Part shown: in pieces, positions 11,161 to 23,835 of the stretch
Position numbering within the stretch: the stretch's first letter is position 1
Layout of the letters: each line of letters starts with the position of its first letter
NCBI RefSeq assembly: GCF_028372415.1
Contig: NC_092872.1
Coordinates: 17,140,479-17,204,478 of the forward strand
Reading direction: 5' to 3'
Origin: Notamacropus eugenii
Lineage: Eukaryota > Chordata > Mammalia > Diprotodontia > Macropodidae
DNA length: 64,000 nt
The notes under the pieces: generated by a model
What the model saw: the letters and a program-made list of their open reading frames with translations, nothing else
Told to the model about the DNA's origin: nothing
Databases searched by the model: none
Translations under genes and position numbers: made by a program

Positions 11161-11161
11161 G

Positions 11162-11639
<478 letters not shown>

Positions 11640-12065
11640 CTGGAGAAGCCATGAGACTTCTTCATTTTCCGATGCCCTCTTTAGGGCTTTGCCATTCTGT
11701 CCCAGGAACTCATCTTGCAAGGTCTCTTCAGTCCTCAGTTCTCCCCTCATCCTCATGCTCTGCCCTGATCTTACTCCTTTATCTCTGATGGGAAGGTAGA
11801 CATCTCTGAACCTCTATTTAAGGAGGAAGCCCAGGTCAAACATCTCCATTTGCCACCTGGTTACAATTTTTGGATTTCTCATGATTTCCCCATTTTGAAG
11901 ACCTTTACCTCCAATCCCACTTGTAAGAGTTTTTTGTATTCTTTCTTCCTCAGTAGATTAGAAGTTCTTTGAGGTCATAGGCTGACTTTTGCTTTCTTTC
12001 TACACTTAACGGAGCACAGCGCCTGTCATACACAGTCGGTGATTAACAAATATATATTGATGGAC
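11640..12065 (+). mobile_element. L2-type 3' end
   Basis: The last 120 bp is clear L2 3' terminus: 'tagattagaagttctttgag', then a CpG-containing 'cagcgcctgtcatacacag' and 'taacaaatatatattgatgg'. The upstream 300 bp (C/T-rich with 'gccctctttagggctttgcc') looks like part of the same repeat but I am less sure of it. Confidence 0.5.
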
Positions 12066-12700
12066 CTCTTAAGGACTAAATTTCTTTATCTTTAAAAATG
12101 AGAGCTTTACTCACTGAACACTAATGTCTTTGGTAAGCCTGTAATCCTTCAGCTCATCAGTTTTGTGACTACAGCAATAAACATTCTTTGGATCTTTCCA
12201 TAGAGTAAACAGACATTGCTCCTCCTTTGTCAATCTTTATAACTAATGTGCTATAAAATGCACATTTGTACTTTTGGAAGTCTCTGAGATGCAGGGGAGA
12301 CACATTTAATTCAAGTTATCCACATTTTTTATGAATGGCAAACTCATGACAAAACATAAACAAAACAACCTATTGCTTTGTTCTTCAACAATTTGACTGG
12401 ATATGAGAAATATGCATTTATCACTTACCATACACAAAGGGTCGGACTAAAAGGCATCATGGTATAAGAGATGTAGAGTTGATTTCTGAATCATTCATAC
12501 CTGACTTCAAGTCCTCCTTTGGGAACATTGTGATGGCAATCAAAATAGGATCTTTTGATGTTTTAGTATAATTTGTTTTAATATAATCAAGTGCCTTATT
12601 GAATCTTGCCTTTATCAATCAAGAGTCTTTCCTAGGAGTAAAGTACAGAAACTAGAGTTTCTTTAACTAGAAACAGGGTATATATTTGTATTGTTAATGT
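12066..12700. other. Unassigned, weak MIR-like piece at 12448-12530
   Basis: The words 'ggcatcatggtataagag' and 'cttcaagtcctcc' resemble a MIR head. The rest is unrecognised. Confidence 0.3.
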
Positions 12701-12704
12701 GATT

Positions 12705-13440
12705 AAATATCTTTTCCACCCATTAATGGGCATGCCATTAAGGGGAGCTTGATTAGGAAAGATTTCTAGGAACAGCCACAGCTATTGCTAATGAGACACT
12801 GGTTCTCAAGAGTTTGGATTCCCTCTGCCTCTAAAATAGGTATAAATACTCTGAAGGTGAGGCTTTACTTTGGGGGTCTAGTTTTTGGAAGAAAGTCTGT
12901 GTGCCAGATGAGACTCTGGGAAGCTACTAAGCAGCCTTCCCCTTAGCCCTCATTGGCCTTTTGAAACCCCAGAGGCTGGTGCTTCCCTTTCTGGTAAATA
13001 TGTATTATGTATGTAGGTCACACTGTTTGAAAGCACTATCCGTTGATTTTTTATTTCTCTGAACTTTTTACTTTGATTTTCTCTGATACCTGTGCTTGAT
13101 TAAAGTGATGTTTAGCTCCTCAAAAGTTGCCTTTCCTTTAACCAAGTACATATATATCATTCAGTTAGTTCAGGGAGTCAGCACCCTGAATTTCAAAGAA
13201 AATACAGAGAAATCAAAAGATCAACAGATATGGCTTCCTTTGTCTGAATTCAACAGACAATTGCACCCTAACTGTCTGATCGTAGCTACCAGAGAAGGAA
13301 GTACAACAGAGAAGGTTCTCAAAGCCAGGGGGGGTTGTATAGAGACTTCCCAGAATCTCATCTGATATACATCTTCTTCCAAAAACTAAACCCCCCAAAA
13401 CTAAACTACTCACCCTCTGAGAATTTATACCTTTCTTTAG
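12705..13440 (+). mobile_element. Possible LTR/ERV-derived segment, unassigned
   Basis: Non-coding, somewhat richer in G+C than its flanks. A TATA-box-like 'ggtataaatact' (12839-12850) is followed about 250 bp later by an ATTAAA at about 13099, a spacing an LTR could have. No clear TG...CA ends, target duplication or primer-binding site found. It could equally be ordinary unique DNA. Openings on both strands at 13096-13413 have no domain. Confidence 0.22.
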
Positions 13441-13599
13441 AGCCAGAGAGCATCTCAGCTCTTGAGAGCCAGTGCCTCATTAATCTTGGGCAATTCATTT
13501 TACTTTGAAGTGGTCCAGAAATCTCTTTAAGTTTGTAAATTCCAGAGTGAATGCTAATCTACTAGTGACAGAATCCCTAAATAAGAGTTCCCTATAGCA

Positions 13600-14165
13600 A
13601 GCACTATGGTACAGATTTTGTAAAAAAGCCTCAGATATTTTGCTAGATCCTAGGAATACAAACACAAATAAACCAAGTGAAATAGCCCCTGCCCTAAAGA
13701 GCTTATTACATTCTGTCAGGTGAAACAACATTACACCAAAAACAACAAATTAATTTCAAAAGGGAAAGAGCTCTGGAAACAGAAGGGTATTGGAGAGGTA
13801 GGTACATCAGCCAAGACCTCATGATTGAGATGGTGCCTGATTTATACTTTTAAGCAAGCTGAAGATAATAGATGAGATGGAAGTAAGGGCAACATGGCAT
13901 GGGGAGGGCACATTCCAGTCATGTGCAAAGGTACAAAGAGAGGACTGAGAACGTTACAGAATAACTAGAAAGGCAGTTTGCCTGGAAAAGGAATGTATGG
14001 AGGGAAGCAATATGAAACAAAACTGGAGGGATAAATGCAACCAGACTGTGGAGGACTTTAAAGGCCAGGGTGAAGGTTTTATATTTTATGCTAGGGGCAG
14101 TAGGAAGTCACAGAACATTTTTGATTTGGGAAGTGATGTGGTTAGATCTCCTTTTGGAATTACAG
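13600..14165 (-). mobile_element. L2 fragment (antisense)
   Basis: Reverse complement of the L2 3' part. Landmarks in order are 'gcccctgccctaaagagctta', 'gggcacattccag', 'gtgcaaaggtacaaagag', 'gaggactttaaaggcca' and 'agtgatgtggttagat'. The 61-codon plus-strand opening at 13997-14182 is a shadow of it. Confidence 0.7.
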
Positions 14166-14194
14166 ATATCTGTAATATTTGACAAAATACTAAT

Positions 14195-14830
14195 TAACTA
14201 AACCAAATTCCATAATGACTAATTCTCTGTGTCCTTTGCAAAGGTGACTTTATTTATTTAAGAAACTTCTTAGGAAAAAAGATTCAATAGAGTTATACCT
14301 AACGACATGTACTGCTTATTTTCAAATAAAAGGAAAATGAAGTCAGTACCAACAACATAATGGCATCCATGCCAACAAGAGTCACCTCATTGACCTCATG
14401 CCCCACACCATAAACAATCTTTTTCTCTCACATAATCATGTAAGCTAATGCTCAAAAAGTGATGTTCAAGGTTGATTTTGTTCCTTGTCACTGTCAACGG
14501 GCAGACCCAACATCATCATGTAAGGAGGTAAATAATTTGAAATTCAGTGGAAGTTTTTTATCATTCACAAGTGCTGATGGTGCTGGCTATGAGACACATT
14601 TGCTTTGTCGATTTATTTTGCCATTTTTTCCTCCATGAGGGAATTCAGTGTATATAAATGATTCCCTTCTGCCTTTTAGATATTAAGTAATAGAATTTGA
14701 AACATAAAGCGTGAACCCTGCTGTGCAAGGGTGATAGGCACCAGGGAAATTAATCGTTATTTTAGTAGGAAGGCGAGAATATGAGAAAAAAAATATAGCG
14801 GGTCCTGCCTGTTAACTTTTATGGCTGGAG
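14195..14830. other. Non-repetitive segment with retained CpGs, candidate conserved non-coding element
   Basis: No repeat family or long open frame. It has more CpGs than the AT-rich DNA around it (for example near 14303, 14499, 14609, 14709, 14754, 14773 and 14799) and few simple-sequence runs. That fits constraint or low age but proves neither. Confidence 0.25.
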
Positions 14831-15097
14831 ATGTTAGCCACAATAACTAAAAGAATTAGGAATTTTCATTTTTAAAATACTGCACATGGGGGAGAGAAGT
14901 AAGAAATTCAATTTCTAGTTCAATGCATGGACTCAGATACTTGCTAAATACACTTTTAAGAATTTACCAGCTAGAAGAAGGAGAGAACATAAGCTAAATT
15001 TTATGCACCACAAGATTTCCAGAATCTTTATTGTTCATTGTGAAAAACTTCTGACTCATGTGCACCTGTGGGTACTATGTGAAAAAGTAAGGAAAGG
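14831..15097. other. Unassigned
   Basis: AT-rich, nothing recognised. Confidence 0.35.
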
Positions 15098-15350
15098 GCT
15101 GGCTAGGTGGCACAGTGGATAGAGTGATGCATCTGAAGTCAGGAAGACTCATGTTCATGAGTGTAAATCTGGCTTCATACACTTCCTGAGTGACCCTGGG
15201 CAAATTACTTAACTCTGTTTAACTCAGTTTCTCATCTGCAAAATGAACTGGACAAGTAAATGTCAAACCACACTGATATCTTTGCCAAGAAAACCCAAAT
15301 GTGGTAAAAAAAAGAATCAAATATGACTAAAATAACCGAACAACAACAAA
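15098..15350 (+). mobile_element. Mar1-like CORE-SINE
   Basis: Head 'ggctaggtggcacagtggat', CORE 'gagtgaccctgggcaaatta' and 'tctcatctgcaaaatgaact', then the tail 'tttgccaagaaaacccaaat' and a final 'aatcaaatatgactaaaata' with CAACAACAA. The tail resembles the BovB/RTE 3' end, which is known for marsupial Mar1. Well preserved. Confidence 0.85.
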
Positions 15351-17425
15351 GCAAGAAAAATCTCCTCAGAAATTCCAAATGAGGTGAAGGTCACTGAAAA
15401 GTGGAAAGAAAGAAGACCATTTTTCAGTGGTGATTAGTCTATAAGCTGTGTCATGCCATACTTTTGTGATGTGGGAGGACCAGAACATGGGATAGGACAC
15501 AGAGGTGTAAACCTGTCATCTCTTGGCCTCAGGTTTAGTAAAAAGTGATAAGACTTGTGAGTACAGGAGAAAATAGACTTTCACCTGTATAATTCAGTTT
15601 GCACTGTACAATTTCATATATCAAATAGCTGAGAATATTAAGTGACAGGTTTATATCTATGAATCAACAGGCTTGAATTGAATTATCCCACACACTTAAC
15701 CACCATGCCCACATATATACATACACATTCAGTGATTCAAAACAGTTGGGTTATCAATTGAAAGAGAAAGGAGAAGCAAAAGAATCCCTAGGAATACTTC
15801 CCTACATATTCTCCCCTTATCCACTTCTCTTCCAAGATAGAAATAACTTAATAACTAACTAAAGAACATGTCAGACATTCAGGTACACATCAGAATCTAT
15901 CAGAAAATAAGAAATTTCTAAAGAAATCTCATGGCCATCATGCTTTAATTATTCAGTGAATCCACAATCTCATCAAGAATTACGTTCAATTTTATGTTTT
16001 GCAACTTATCCCAGAACTTTCCTTTTGGACAACTCTTGTTCATGTGGCCCCTGAAGTTTTCTATACCAAACTCAATCAGTGTGCTTCAGGCCTTCCTTTC
16101 AGGAAAAAGTTGGTGGTTACAAATGCAACATGTGCATTTCTACTGGTTGATTATTCTTCATTCTCAGTCAGTGACCAACATACTTTTTTTTAGGTATGCA
16201 CCTCTTTATGATCTTTTATTTCATTTCTTAGTTGCAATGTTAATGTGACAAATTGCAATAAGACATAAGCTTTTTACCATAACCTTCAGCCAATTTATCT
16301 CTTCATTTCCCTTTTGATGGCTTCACAATTTTAGTTTTTCAGAAATGGGGTAGTTTATGATTCACAGAAATATAGTATTATCATAATACTGATATTTAAA
16401 AGCTGTTTTTTTCTCATATAGAAAACTGGCAGTCCTTCCCTCTACCCATCCACCAAACATTCCAAGGTTCAATCTTTATAGTATTCAATTCTGGGTCCAG
16501 TTCGTTGTCAATTTACAGTGTGTATATTACATATATGTACTATATGTCTAACACCGACATTTTCATGTCACTTCATTCTACCATCTCAAAAATAGCTATT
16601 ATCTATCCACATGGTTTTTCACTGTGTGGATGGTTATGCTGAAACCTTTTAACTGAAAACACTATTTTTCCTTATATGATGAACTTATAAGTGGAATTAT
16701 ACGTAAAAGGTAATGCACCTGCTGCATCATTTGAAATTTTGTTGACTTTTCAAAATTTTGAAGAAATACACACATACGTATGTAATAATATGAATAGCTG
16801 TCCCCTGCCTTTCACATAATATACTCTCAAGAAATATTTGGTGTATGAATTTTGGAAACTATGAATTGGAATGGATTTAAAAGTTGCCAATTTAAATAAA
16901 AAACCTTGCCAGATGTTTTAGAAAGATCTCTGAATTTATCAAGAAATGAGAAATTCCTACTGAAGTATGGGAAAACCCTGAATTAAAGCATGGATCCCAT
17001 CTTCATAGAGTGAATGAATGAATGAAACCATTATTGTGTAGGACCTCTTCAATAGGATATTGAGCTATTGAGCTATCCAGTATATCTTCTTACTGGAGTA
17101 TGACAAATTGAAATAAAGGAGGTTTGATAAACACTAGTGTTCCCTTGTCTAATCTTAGTCATTAAACTCTGGCCTCAGTGTAATTCAGAGTGTGAGCTCT
17201 TTAGCTCTGTTATATCTATTTAGAGGGATTTCTTTCTATCATATCTGGTAATAAACTTCTTATGATTTCAATTTGGCCATCTAAGGCTATGTTGCTAAGT
17301 CTCAGTGCTTTATGAAGGTTTGAATTTGCTGATTTAATCTGAACCCTCATTTTAGTCTTGCCTGTGGATACTCTACCCAAAGCACAAGATGCTTAATGAA
17401 ATAAATTCCACAGTTGTGAGAATAT
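15351..17425. other. Long non-repetitive stretch, no gene supported
   Basis: About 2 kb without a confident repeat. Two overlapping plus-strand openings at 15994-16248 (84 and 64 codons) show no domain and contradict each other in frame. A short (CATA)n-like run sits near 15710-15727. Nothing indicates exons. Confidence 0.4.
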
Positions 17426-17429
17426 CCAA

Positions 17430-17840
17430 GAATAATAACAGTAACTGAAATTGAAATAGCACTTAAAGGTTTGCAAAAAAGCTTTACATACATTATCTCA
17501 AAACAATTGCATGTAGTTAATAAGGTGTGCAGTGGATTTATGATGTCAATAGTGTAGGGAACTTCTGTTGAGGAAACTGTCTACAGATTCAGATCTACAA
17601 TTTTTTGACACTGAAATGTCTTAGAAAGTTTCCTGGGGCAAGTTATCCGGGATCACATAGCCAAGGAGTAGAGGCTAAACATGAGTCATCCTGCCTGAGT
17701 CTGGTTCCTTCTGCTATAGGCATCAGCATTCCTGTTTTGCAGATGAGAAAACAGGCTCAGAATGATTAAGTGACTTACTCATGACCTAAGGAACAGCATA
17801 AGAATAGAAAGTCAGGTCTTTCCTGACTTATACTATTTCT
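17430..17840 (-). mobile_element. MIR-like SINE fragments (antisense)
   Basis: 17435-17560 carries 'aggtttgcaaaaaagctttac' and 'attatctcaaaacaattgcat', like a MIR tail in reverse. 17640-17720 and 17725-17835 each carry further CORE-like words ('gatcacatagccaagg', 'ttttgcagatgagaaaac', 'aagtgacttactcatg'). Probably two copies. Confidence 0.55.
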
Positions 17841-18600
17841 CTCCTTGTAGATAATGAATAGAAACCTGCGAGGACAGAAGCAAAATATAGTAATACATGT
17901 TTAATTATTGGGTTTTCTACAAATAGGATTCTCTCAAATGCACATCATTCTGGGGAAATTGCAATGGACAATGAGAATGATGTATTCAGGGTCTTCATGG
18001 TCTGAAAACAAAAGTCATTGTAGACAGAAGATTCAGATTTTTTTTCTAGTGGAAACAGTCAGGGATGGGAAAAAATGATAGTTGTCTTGATAATATAGAC
18101 ATCTTTTTTCTAAATAAAATTTACAAGAGAGGGGAAAGAGGAACAAGCAGAAGTGGTAATTACTGTATAATTAAACTAACTTCAATAAATATTAAGATAC
18201 AACTACTACTATAGAGAAGCCACAATGCTAAGTACTGCAGAGATGATGCTGGAATACAATAGAGACTTTTCCCTGAGTAATTTTACTGCTTAATACTAGC
18301 AGATGATTCCTGGAGCCAATTTGAACCAGTTCAAAAGTTGCTACTGTGAAATTTTCCATTACCAGCATTTTCATCCCATAAATCAATAAACACTACAAAT
18401 ACAGGGCTCTTTATTGTTTTGTTAATTGTCTAAAAGCAAGAAAATGATGGAGAAAATGTTAATAATCCATATTCATAAAGGAGCATTGAGTGTATATTAC
18501 TTATTTCCAGAGAGACAGTTTTTAAGCATTTACCATTAGATGCCTGAATAGGAGATTTATGACATACCCAGAAGTAAGTAAGATGTAAGGTAGGGTGTGA
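17841..18600. other. Mostly unassigned; weak L2-like piece at 18180-18270
   Basis: 18180-18270 resembles the antisense L2 terminus ('aataaatattaagatacaac', 'caatgctaagtactgcag'). The rest is unrecognised. Confidence 0.3.
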
Positions 18601-18604
18601 AAAA

Positions 18605-18620
18605 TAGTAAAGAATATATG

Positions 18621-18695
<75 letters not shown>
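18605..18695. repeat. (TA)n microsatellite
   Basis: Perfect TA from 18627 to 18695 after a short impure lead-in. It produces an Ile-Tyr frame on the minus strand that is not a gene. Confidence 0.97.
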
Positions 18696-18697
<2 letters not shown>

Positions 18698-18699
18698 AA

Positions 18700-19078
18700 G
18701 TACTTTCAATTGGAGGAATAAAGAAAGGCTTTATAGCAAATGTTGGCAGCTGAACTGAGTCTTGCAGTAGAGAAGAATTACTGCATGAGGATATTAGGGG
18801 GAGCATATTTTAAGAACGAGGGGCAGTCTTTGCAAGTATATGAAATCAGGAGAGGATGGAAAATATTGATAAAGTGGTTTAATTTGAAAAGTAGAAATAA
18901 AATAGAGTAGCATAAAAAAAGAGGGGACAAACTAGGTTGGAACAAGAATATAAAATTTGAAATTCAAGACTTCAAAGTTGATATTTAATTCCAGAGGGAG
19001 CCAATAAAGGTTTTTTCAGCAAGGGAATAACATGAATCCATATATTAGGAAAATTTTTAGCAGTAGTGTAAAGGATGT
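18700..19078 (-). mobile_element. L2 fragment (antisense)
   Basis: Words such as 'ggcagctgaactgagtcttg', 'gagggagccaataaaggttt' and 'agggaataacatgaatcc' follow the antisense L2 order seen at 13.6 kb and 19.1 kb. Confidence 0.5.
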
Positions 19079-19079
19079 C

Positions 19080-19660
19080 AGTTGAAAATCATTGATTAAG
19101 CACCTATTATGAACTAAATAATATGCTTAGTGCTGAGGAAACAATGAAAGGAGGATAAACAGCACTTGCTCTCAAGAGGACCATAGTCTAACGAGGTGTA
19201 AAATATGGAATCAATTATGAATAATCAAAATACATAAGATAAAATGTAGTCAGTCAAGAAGAAACTTGTATTAAAGGGGACTATGAAAAAATAAGAAGGT
19301 ATTTTAATTGTGAATTGAAGGAAGCCAGGAAGCAGAGATGAAGAAGTAAAGTATTGAAGGCTTTGGGAGAGCAAATGAAATTTCACAGAATAAGTAAATG
19401 GAGTGCCTTATTGAAGGAATAGAAAAGAAGCCAATGCCATTTGATCATATGTGGGGTAGGTGGTGTAAGTTGTAAGAATATTGGAAAGGTAAAGGAGGTT
19501 GAGTTTATGAAGGGTTTTGAATGCCAGAGGAGACAACATTTGATGTGATAGGGAGTCATTTAGTTTACTGAATATGGGAGGAATATGATCATACCTTCAC
19601 TTTAGGAAGATGAATGTGATAGATAAATGGAAGATGGACTACAGTGGGGACATATGGGAG

Positions 19661-19744
<84 letters not shown>

Positions 19745-20365
19745 AATCAGCAGGATATGGCATGGGTCCAGGAATTAGATGGTGAAAGCATACTTCTGAG
19801 TAATAGATAGGTTAGAGGATAGAAAGGTACATATCCAAGGGAGATGTGGGCATGGAATCAAAAGGAACTGGCAGTAGTTTGGATACAATAAAGACAAAAG
19901 AGAGGGAAGAGTACAGAATGACACCCAACTGGGAGGATGATGGGATACTCAGTAGTAATAAAAAAATCAGAAAGAGGAAATGTGTGTGGGGGATGATAAC
20001 AAGTTCAATTTTGGGCATGTGACATTCAAGGTGTCTTACGGGATATGTAGCTTGGAGCTAATGAAATAATTAAGGGAAATACAGAGGGAGAAGAGAATAA
20101 GAATCAGGATAGAGACTTGGGGTATGCCTATGTTTAGTGGGCACGATCTATTCTAAAGGAAAATCTAGCAAAGGAGACTGAAGAATGAACAAATGGGTAG
20201 AAGGAGGACTAAAAGATAATGGTGTCACAAAAACCAAGAGAGAAGAGATCATCAAAACTACAGAGTGATCAAGAAGTATGAGAAATGAGAGAAGGTGATT
20301 GGACTTGGGAAATAAGAGATAATTTGATGACTATAGACACAAGAGCTTCAGTTGAATGATGAAAA
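19080..20365 (-). mobile_element. Long L2 copy (antisense) with RT remnant
   Basis: The largest L2 in the window. From its 3' end: 'aagcacctattatgaacta', 'gaaggaagccaggaagcag', 'gaagggttttgaatgccag', then past the (GA)n array into the ORF2 region. Minus-strand reading near 20110-20140 gives LTIGVPQVSIL, resembling the L2/CR1 reverse transcriptase GVPQGS motif. The segment that should hold the YADD catalytic motif is missing between about 20030 and 20060. The L1 at 20385 begins just at its left (5') end. Confidence 0.7.
19662..19742. repeat. (GA)40 microsatellite inside L2
   Basis: Perfect GA tract embedded in the antisense L2; expanded after the L2 inserted. Confidence 0.97.
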
Positions 20366-20399
20366 AGAAATTAAACAAGCCATCAATTAATTTTGTCAG

Positions 20400-22860
20400 A
20401 AAAAGTCCTCAGAAGCATATTAATTCTATCACACATTTAAAGAACAATTAATCCCACTTTTGTATAATCCATTTGGAAAAAAAATAGGAGAAGAATGAGT
20501 CCTATCATTTTTTTTTTAATAATACTAATACTGTGCTGGTACCAAAACTGCTAAGAAGCAAAATAGAGACAGAAAGTTATGGATGAATTACCCTAATGAA
20601 TATTGATGAAAAATTGTAATTATTATTAGATATTATAGCAATCTGCCACAAATTTCACACACTATGATCAGGTGGGGTTTATACCAGGAATGCAGGGCTG
20701 GTTCAACATTAGGAAAACTATCAGGATTATTAACTATATAAATAAAAAAACCAACAGAAATCATGTTTATCTCAATAAATGCAGAAAAATATTTTGACAA
20801 AGAACAACACCCATTCCTATTTAAGAAAATAAAACTAGAGATCATAGGAATAAAGGGAACTTTCCTTAAAATGATAAACAGTATCTACCTCCTACTATTG
20901 ACAAGTATTACATGAAATGAGGACAAACTAAAACCCTCACAATGCAATCAAGGGTGAAACAAGGATGACAATTATCACCTCTGTTATTTAATACTGTACT
21001 AGATACATTAGCTGGAGCAATAAGAGAAAAAAATAAATGAATTAGAATAGACAATGAGGAAACAAAACTATCACTCTTTGCAGATCATGTTTTGTTTAGA
21101 AAATCTTAGAGAATCAAGTAAAAATTATTTGAAATTATTAATAATTTAATAAAATTGAAGCATACAAATATGCTGCATAAATCATCAGAATTTCTATATA
21201 TAACTGACAAAGTCCAGCAACAAGAGGTAAAAAGAAAAATTCCATCCAAAATAACTGTAGACAATAGAAAATATTTGGGAACCTACCTGCCAAAACAAAT
21301 AGGAGCTATATGAACACAACTATAAAACAGTTTTCATACAAATAATGTCAGATCTAAACAATTAGAAAAATGTCAATTGCTTGTGAATAGATGAAACCAA
21401 CATAATAAAAAATATAATTCTACCTAAAATAATCTATTTATTCAGTGTCATGCAAATTTAATTATCAAAAACTTATTCTATGGGGACTAAAAACATAACA
21501 AAATTTATCTGGGAGAGCAAACACTCAAGAATAACAAGAGAACCAAGGAAAAAAATGCAAAAGAAGGTTGTGTCAGATCTCAAACTGTATTATAAAACAG
21601 TAATTATCAAAACAGTCTGGTACTGACTTAGAAATGAAATGGTGGAGCAATGAAATCTAGTACATGATAAATCCAAAGATACAAGCTTTTGGAACAAAAA
21701 CTCATTATTTGACAAAAATCTACTGAGAAAACTGGAAAACAATATGGCAGAAACTAGGTATAGACCAACAACTCACACTGAATAAGAAGAGAAGGTCAAA
21801 ATGGGTGGTGCATGACTTAGCCATACAGGTTGATACCATAAGCAAATTAAGAGAGTCAGATCTATGGATAAGGGAAGAATTTAGGACGACAGAAGAAAAA
21901 GAGAGCACTGCAAAATAAAAAACAAAACATAATATTTTGATTTTATACACACACACACACACACAAACACACACATATACATACAACAAACAAAATCAGT
22001 GCAACCAAAATTATAATGAAAGCAGAAAACTGGGGTGGGGGATGGGAATTGCAAAAAGTACCTCTGATAGAGGTCTTATTTATCAAATATATAGAGAGAA
22101 CTGAGTCAAATTTGTAAAACTACAAGTCATTCCCTAATTGATAAATGGTCAAACAATATGCACAAGCAGTTTTCAGTCAAAGAAATCAAAGTTATCTATA
22201 GTCATATGAAAAAACTGGTCTAAATCACTATTGATCAGAGAATGAAAATTAGAAAAAAATCTGAGGTATCACCTCACACCTTTCGTAATGACGACAAAAA
22301 AGGGAAGTATTGGATTGGGAGGGGTGTAGGAAAACTGGCACATTAACACCTTGTTTAAGGAGTTGTGACCTGATCCAACCAATCTGAAGAGCAATCTGTA
22401 ATAATTCCCAAAGGGTAACCAAATTGTGCATACCTTTTAATCCCATATTACTATTGCTAGGTCTATATCTCAAAGACATCCAAAAAAAGGGAAAAGGACC
22501 TACTTGTACCAAAAATGTTCATAATAGCTATATTTGTGGTAGTTAAGACTTAGAAATCAAAGGATGTCTATCAACTGGGGAATGACTAAACAAGCTGTGG
22601 TAAATAATTGTAATGGAATATTATTGTGCTGTAAATAATGACAACCAATACGATTTCAGAAAAAAAAATAACACCTAGAAAGACATTAACAGATACATAG
22701 TGAAGTGAACAGAACCAGAAGAACTTTGTGCACAGTAACTGGAACATTGTTCAATGAAGAACTGTGAATGTCTTAGCTATTCTCAGCAATACAATGATCC
22801 AAGACAATCCCAAAGGACTAATGATGAAGCATATTATCCACCTCCAGAGAAATAACTGAT
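20400..22860 (+). pseudogene. L1 ORF2 (reverse transcriptase) remnant, catalytic Asp lost
   Basis: ORF2 encodes the L1 endonuclease and reverse transcriptase. Here the RT fingers/palm motif DQVGFIPGMQGWFNIR is readable at 20666-20713, and a 'QG.QLSPLLFNTVLDTLA'-like palm segment follows near 20955-21015. The catalytic FADD box at 21077-21088 reads FADH, because codon four is CAT: the second catalytic aspartate is gone. Stops and frameshifts follow within a few codons (TAG at about 21107). A (CA)n tract at 21945-21985 interrupts the later region. Inactive. Confidence 0.8.
21945..21985. repeat. (CA)n microsatellite in L1
   Basis: Slightly interrupted CA tract inside the ORF2 remnant; not part of the L1 coding consensus as I know it. 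Confidence 0.9.
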
Positions 22861-23095
22861 ATTGATTGAATAAAGACTGAAAATGGTATTTTTCATTTTC
22901 TTTCTTTCATTTTTTCTTTTATTCAAAATTATTCTTTTGTACAAAATTACTAATATGTAAATATTTTATATAATTGCACATACATAGTAAATATCTGATT
23001 TCTTATTGTCTCAGGGAGGGAAAGGGGGAGGGAGAAAAGCAGGGACAGAATTTGGAACTCAAAATTTTAAATAAAAACGTAATAAAAAAACTACA

Positions 23096-23538
23096 TAAAG
23101 ACCTTGGGGGATACTCTGTATAAATGTTAATGGCTGCTACTACTGTCCCTTTAAGCCATTAATGGTTTAAATAGGTATTAGTATTCTATAGCTAGTAGAT
23201 ATCTGCTACTGTTACTTCAAGTTATTGACATCTTAAGCAATAAATTGATATCTAATTAATTACTATTTTAAATAATAATTAATATCTTAAAACTAAAATA
23301 AAGTCTTGCCATAAAGGAAGGAAAGATAAGGATGAAATCTAATAGGGATGGACAGATATTTCTAGGCAGTAAGGAAACAACCAATTGGCATGGAGAGAAT
23401 ACAAATTAGAGGGAGAGTAGAGATGATAGTAGGGACAATGTGGTGGAGATGTGTGAGTACAAAGGAAATGTTTCAAAACATAATTTTATTTCCAAATGAA
23501 GAGTTTTATTATCTGAAGATAGCCTCCAGGGGGGATTA
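23096..23538. other. Unassigned, possibly L2-related
   Basis: 23330-23450 is purine-rich with some words like antisense L2, which would fit the L1 at 20.4 kb having split an L2. Too weak to call. Confidence 0.3.
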
Positions 23539-23539
23539 T

Positions 23540-23835
23540 AAATTACTCTCTTTCCAAGTGTAGCTCAAGTGTTCCCTCCTAAACAAGTCTTTTTTCTGCT
23601 CTTTCTAGCTGTTAGCACTCATTCTTGAAAATAGCTTTCTTTACTTTGCATATACTTTGTACTTACTCACTTGAAAATTTTATATATCCCAGTACACTAT
23701 AAGATCCTTGAATTCAGAGATTATTTCATATTTGTCTTTGTATCTCCAGGGCTTAGCTCAGTGCCTTCAAGAAAACAGATGCTTAAAAATGTTTATTGAA
23801 TTGGTTTGGATTTAACTGAACTGAACTGAACTGAA
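23540..23835 (+). mobile_element. L2 3' end with terminal tandem repeat
   Basis: Clear L2 3' terminus: 'ccaagtgtagctcaagtg', 'cacttgaaaattttatatat', 'aagatccttgaattcagag', 'tgtctttgtatctccagggc', then 'gtgccttcaagaaaacag' and a short ACTGA tandem at 23816-23835. L2-clade elements characteristically end in short tandem units and not in poly-A. Confidence 0.8.

Larger units (their letters stand above)
20385..23095 (+). mobile_element. 5'-truncated L1 (RT to 3'UTR)
   Basis: A 2.7-kb marsupial L1 lacking 5'UTR, ORF1 and endonuclease. It starts in the ORF2 region just before the reverse transcriptase, continues through the C-terminal region (about 22.08-22.8 kb), and ends in an L1 3'UTR with a G-rich block near 23015-23040 and an A-rich end at 23070-23095. 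5' truncation is the usual outcome of L1 target-primed reverse transcription. Confidence 0.85.

Noticed and set aside
16590..16665. Minus-strand words like the C2H2 zinc-finger linker (HSEKP)
   Set aside because: Only one short match, no paired Cys residues or neighbouring fingers; probably chance.
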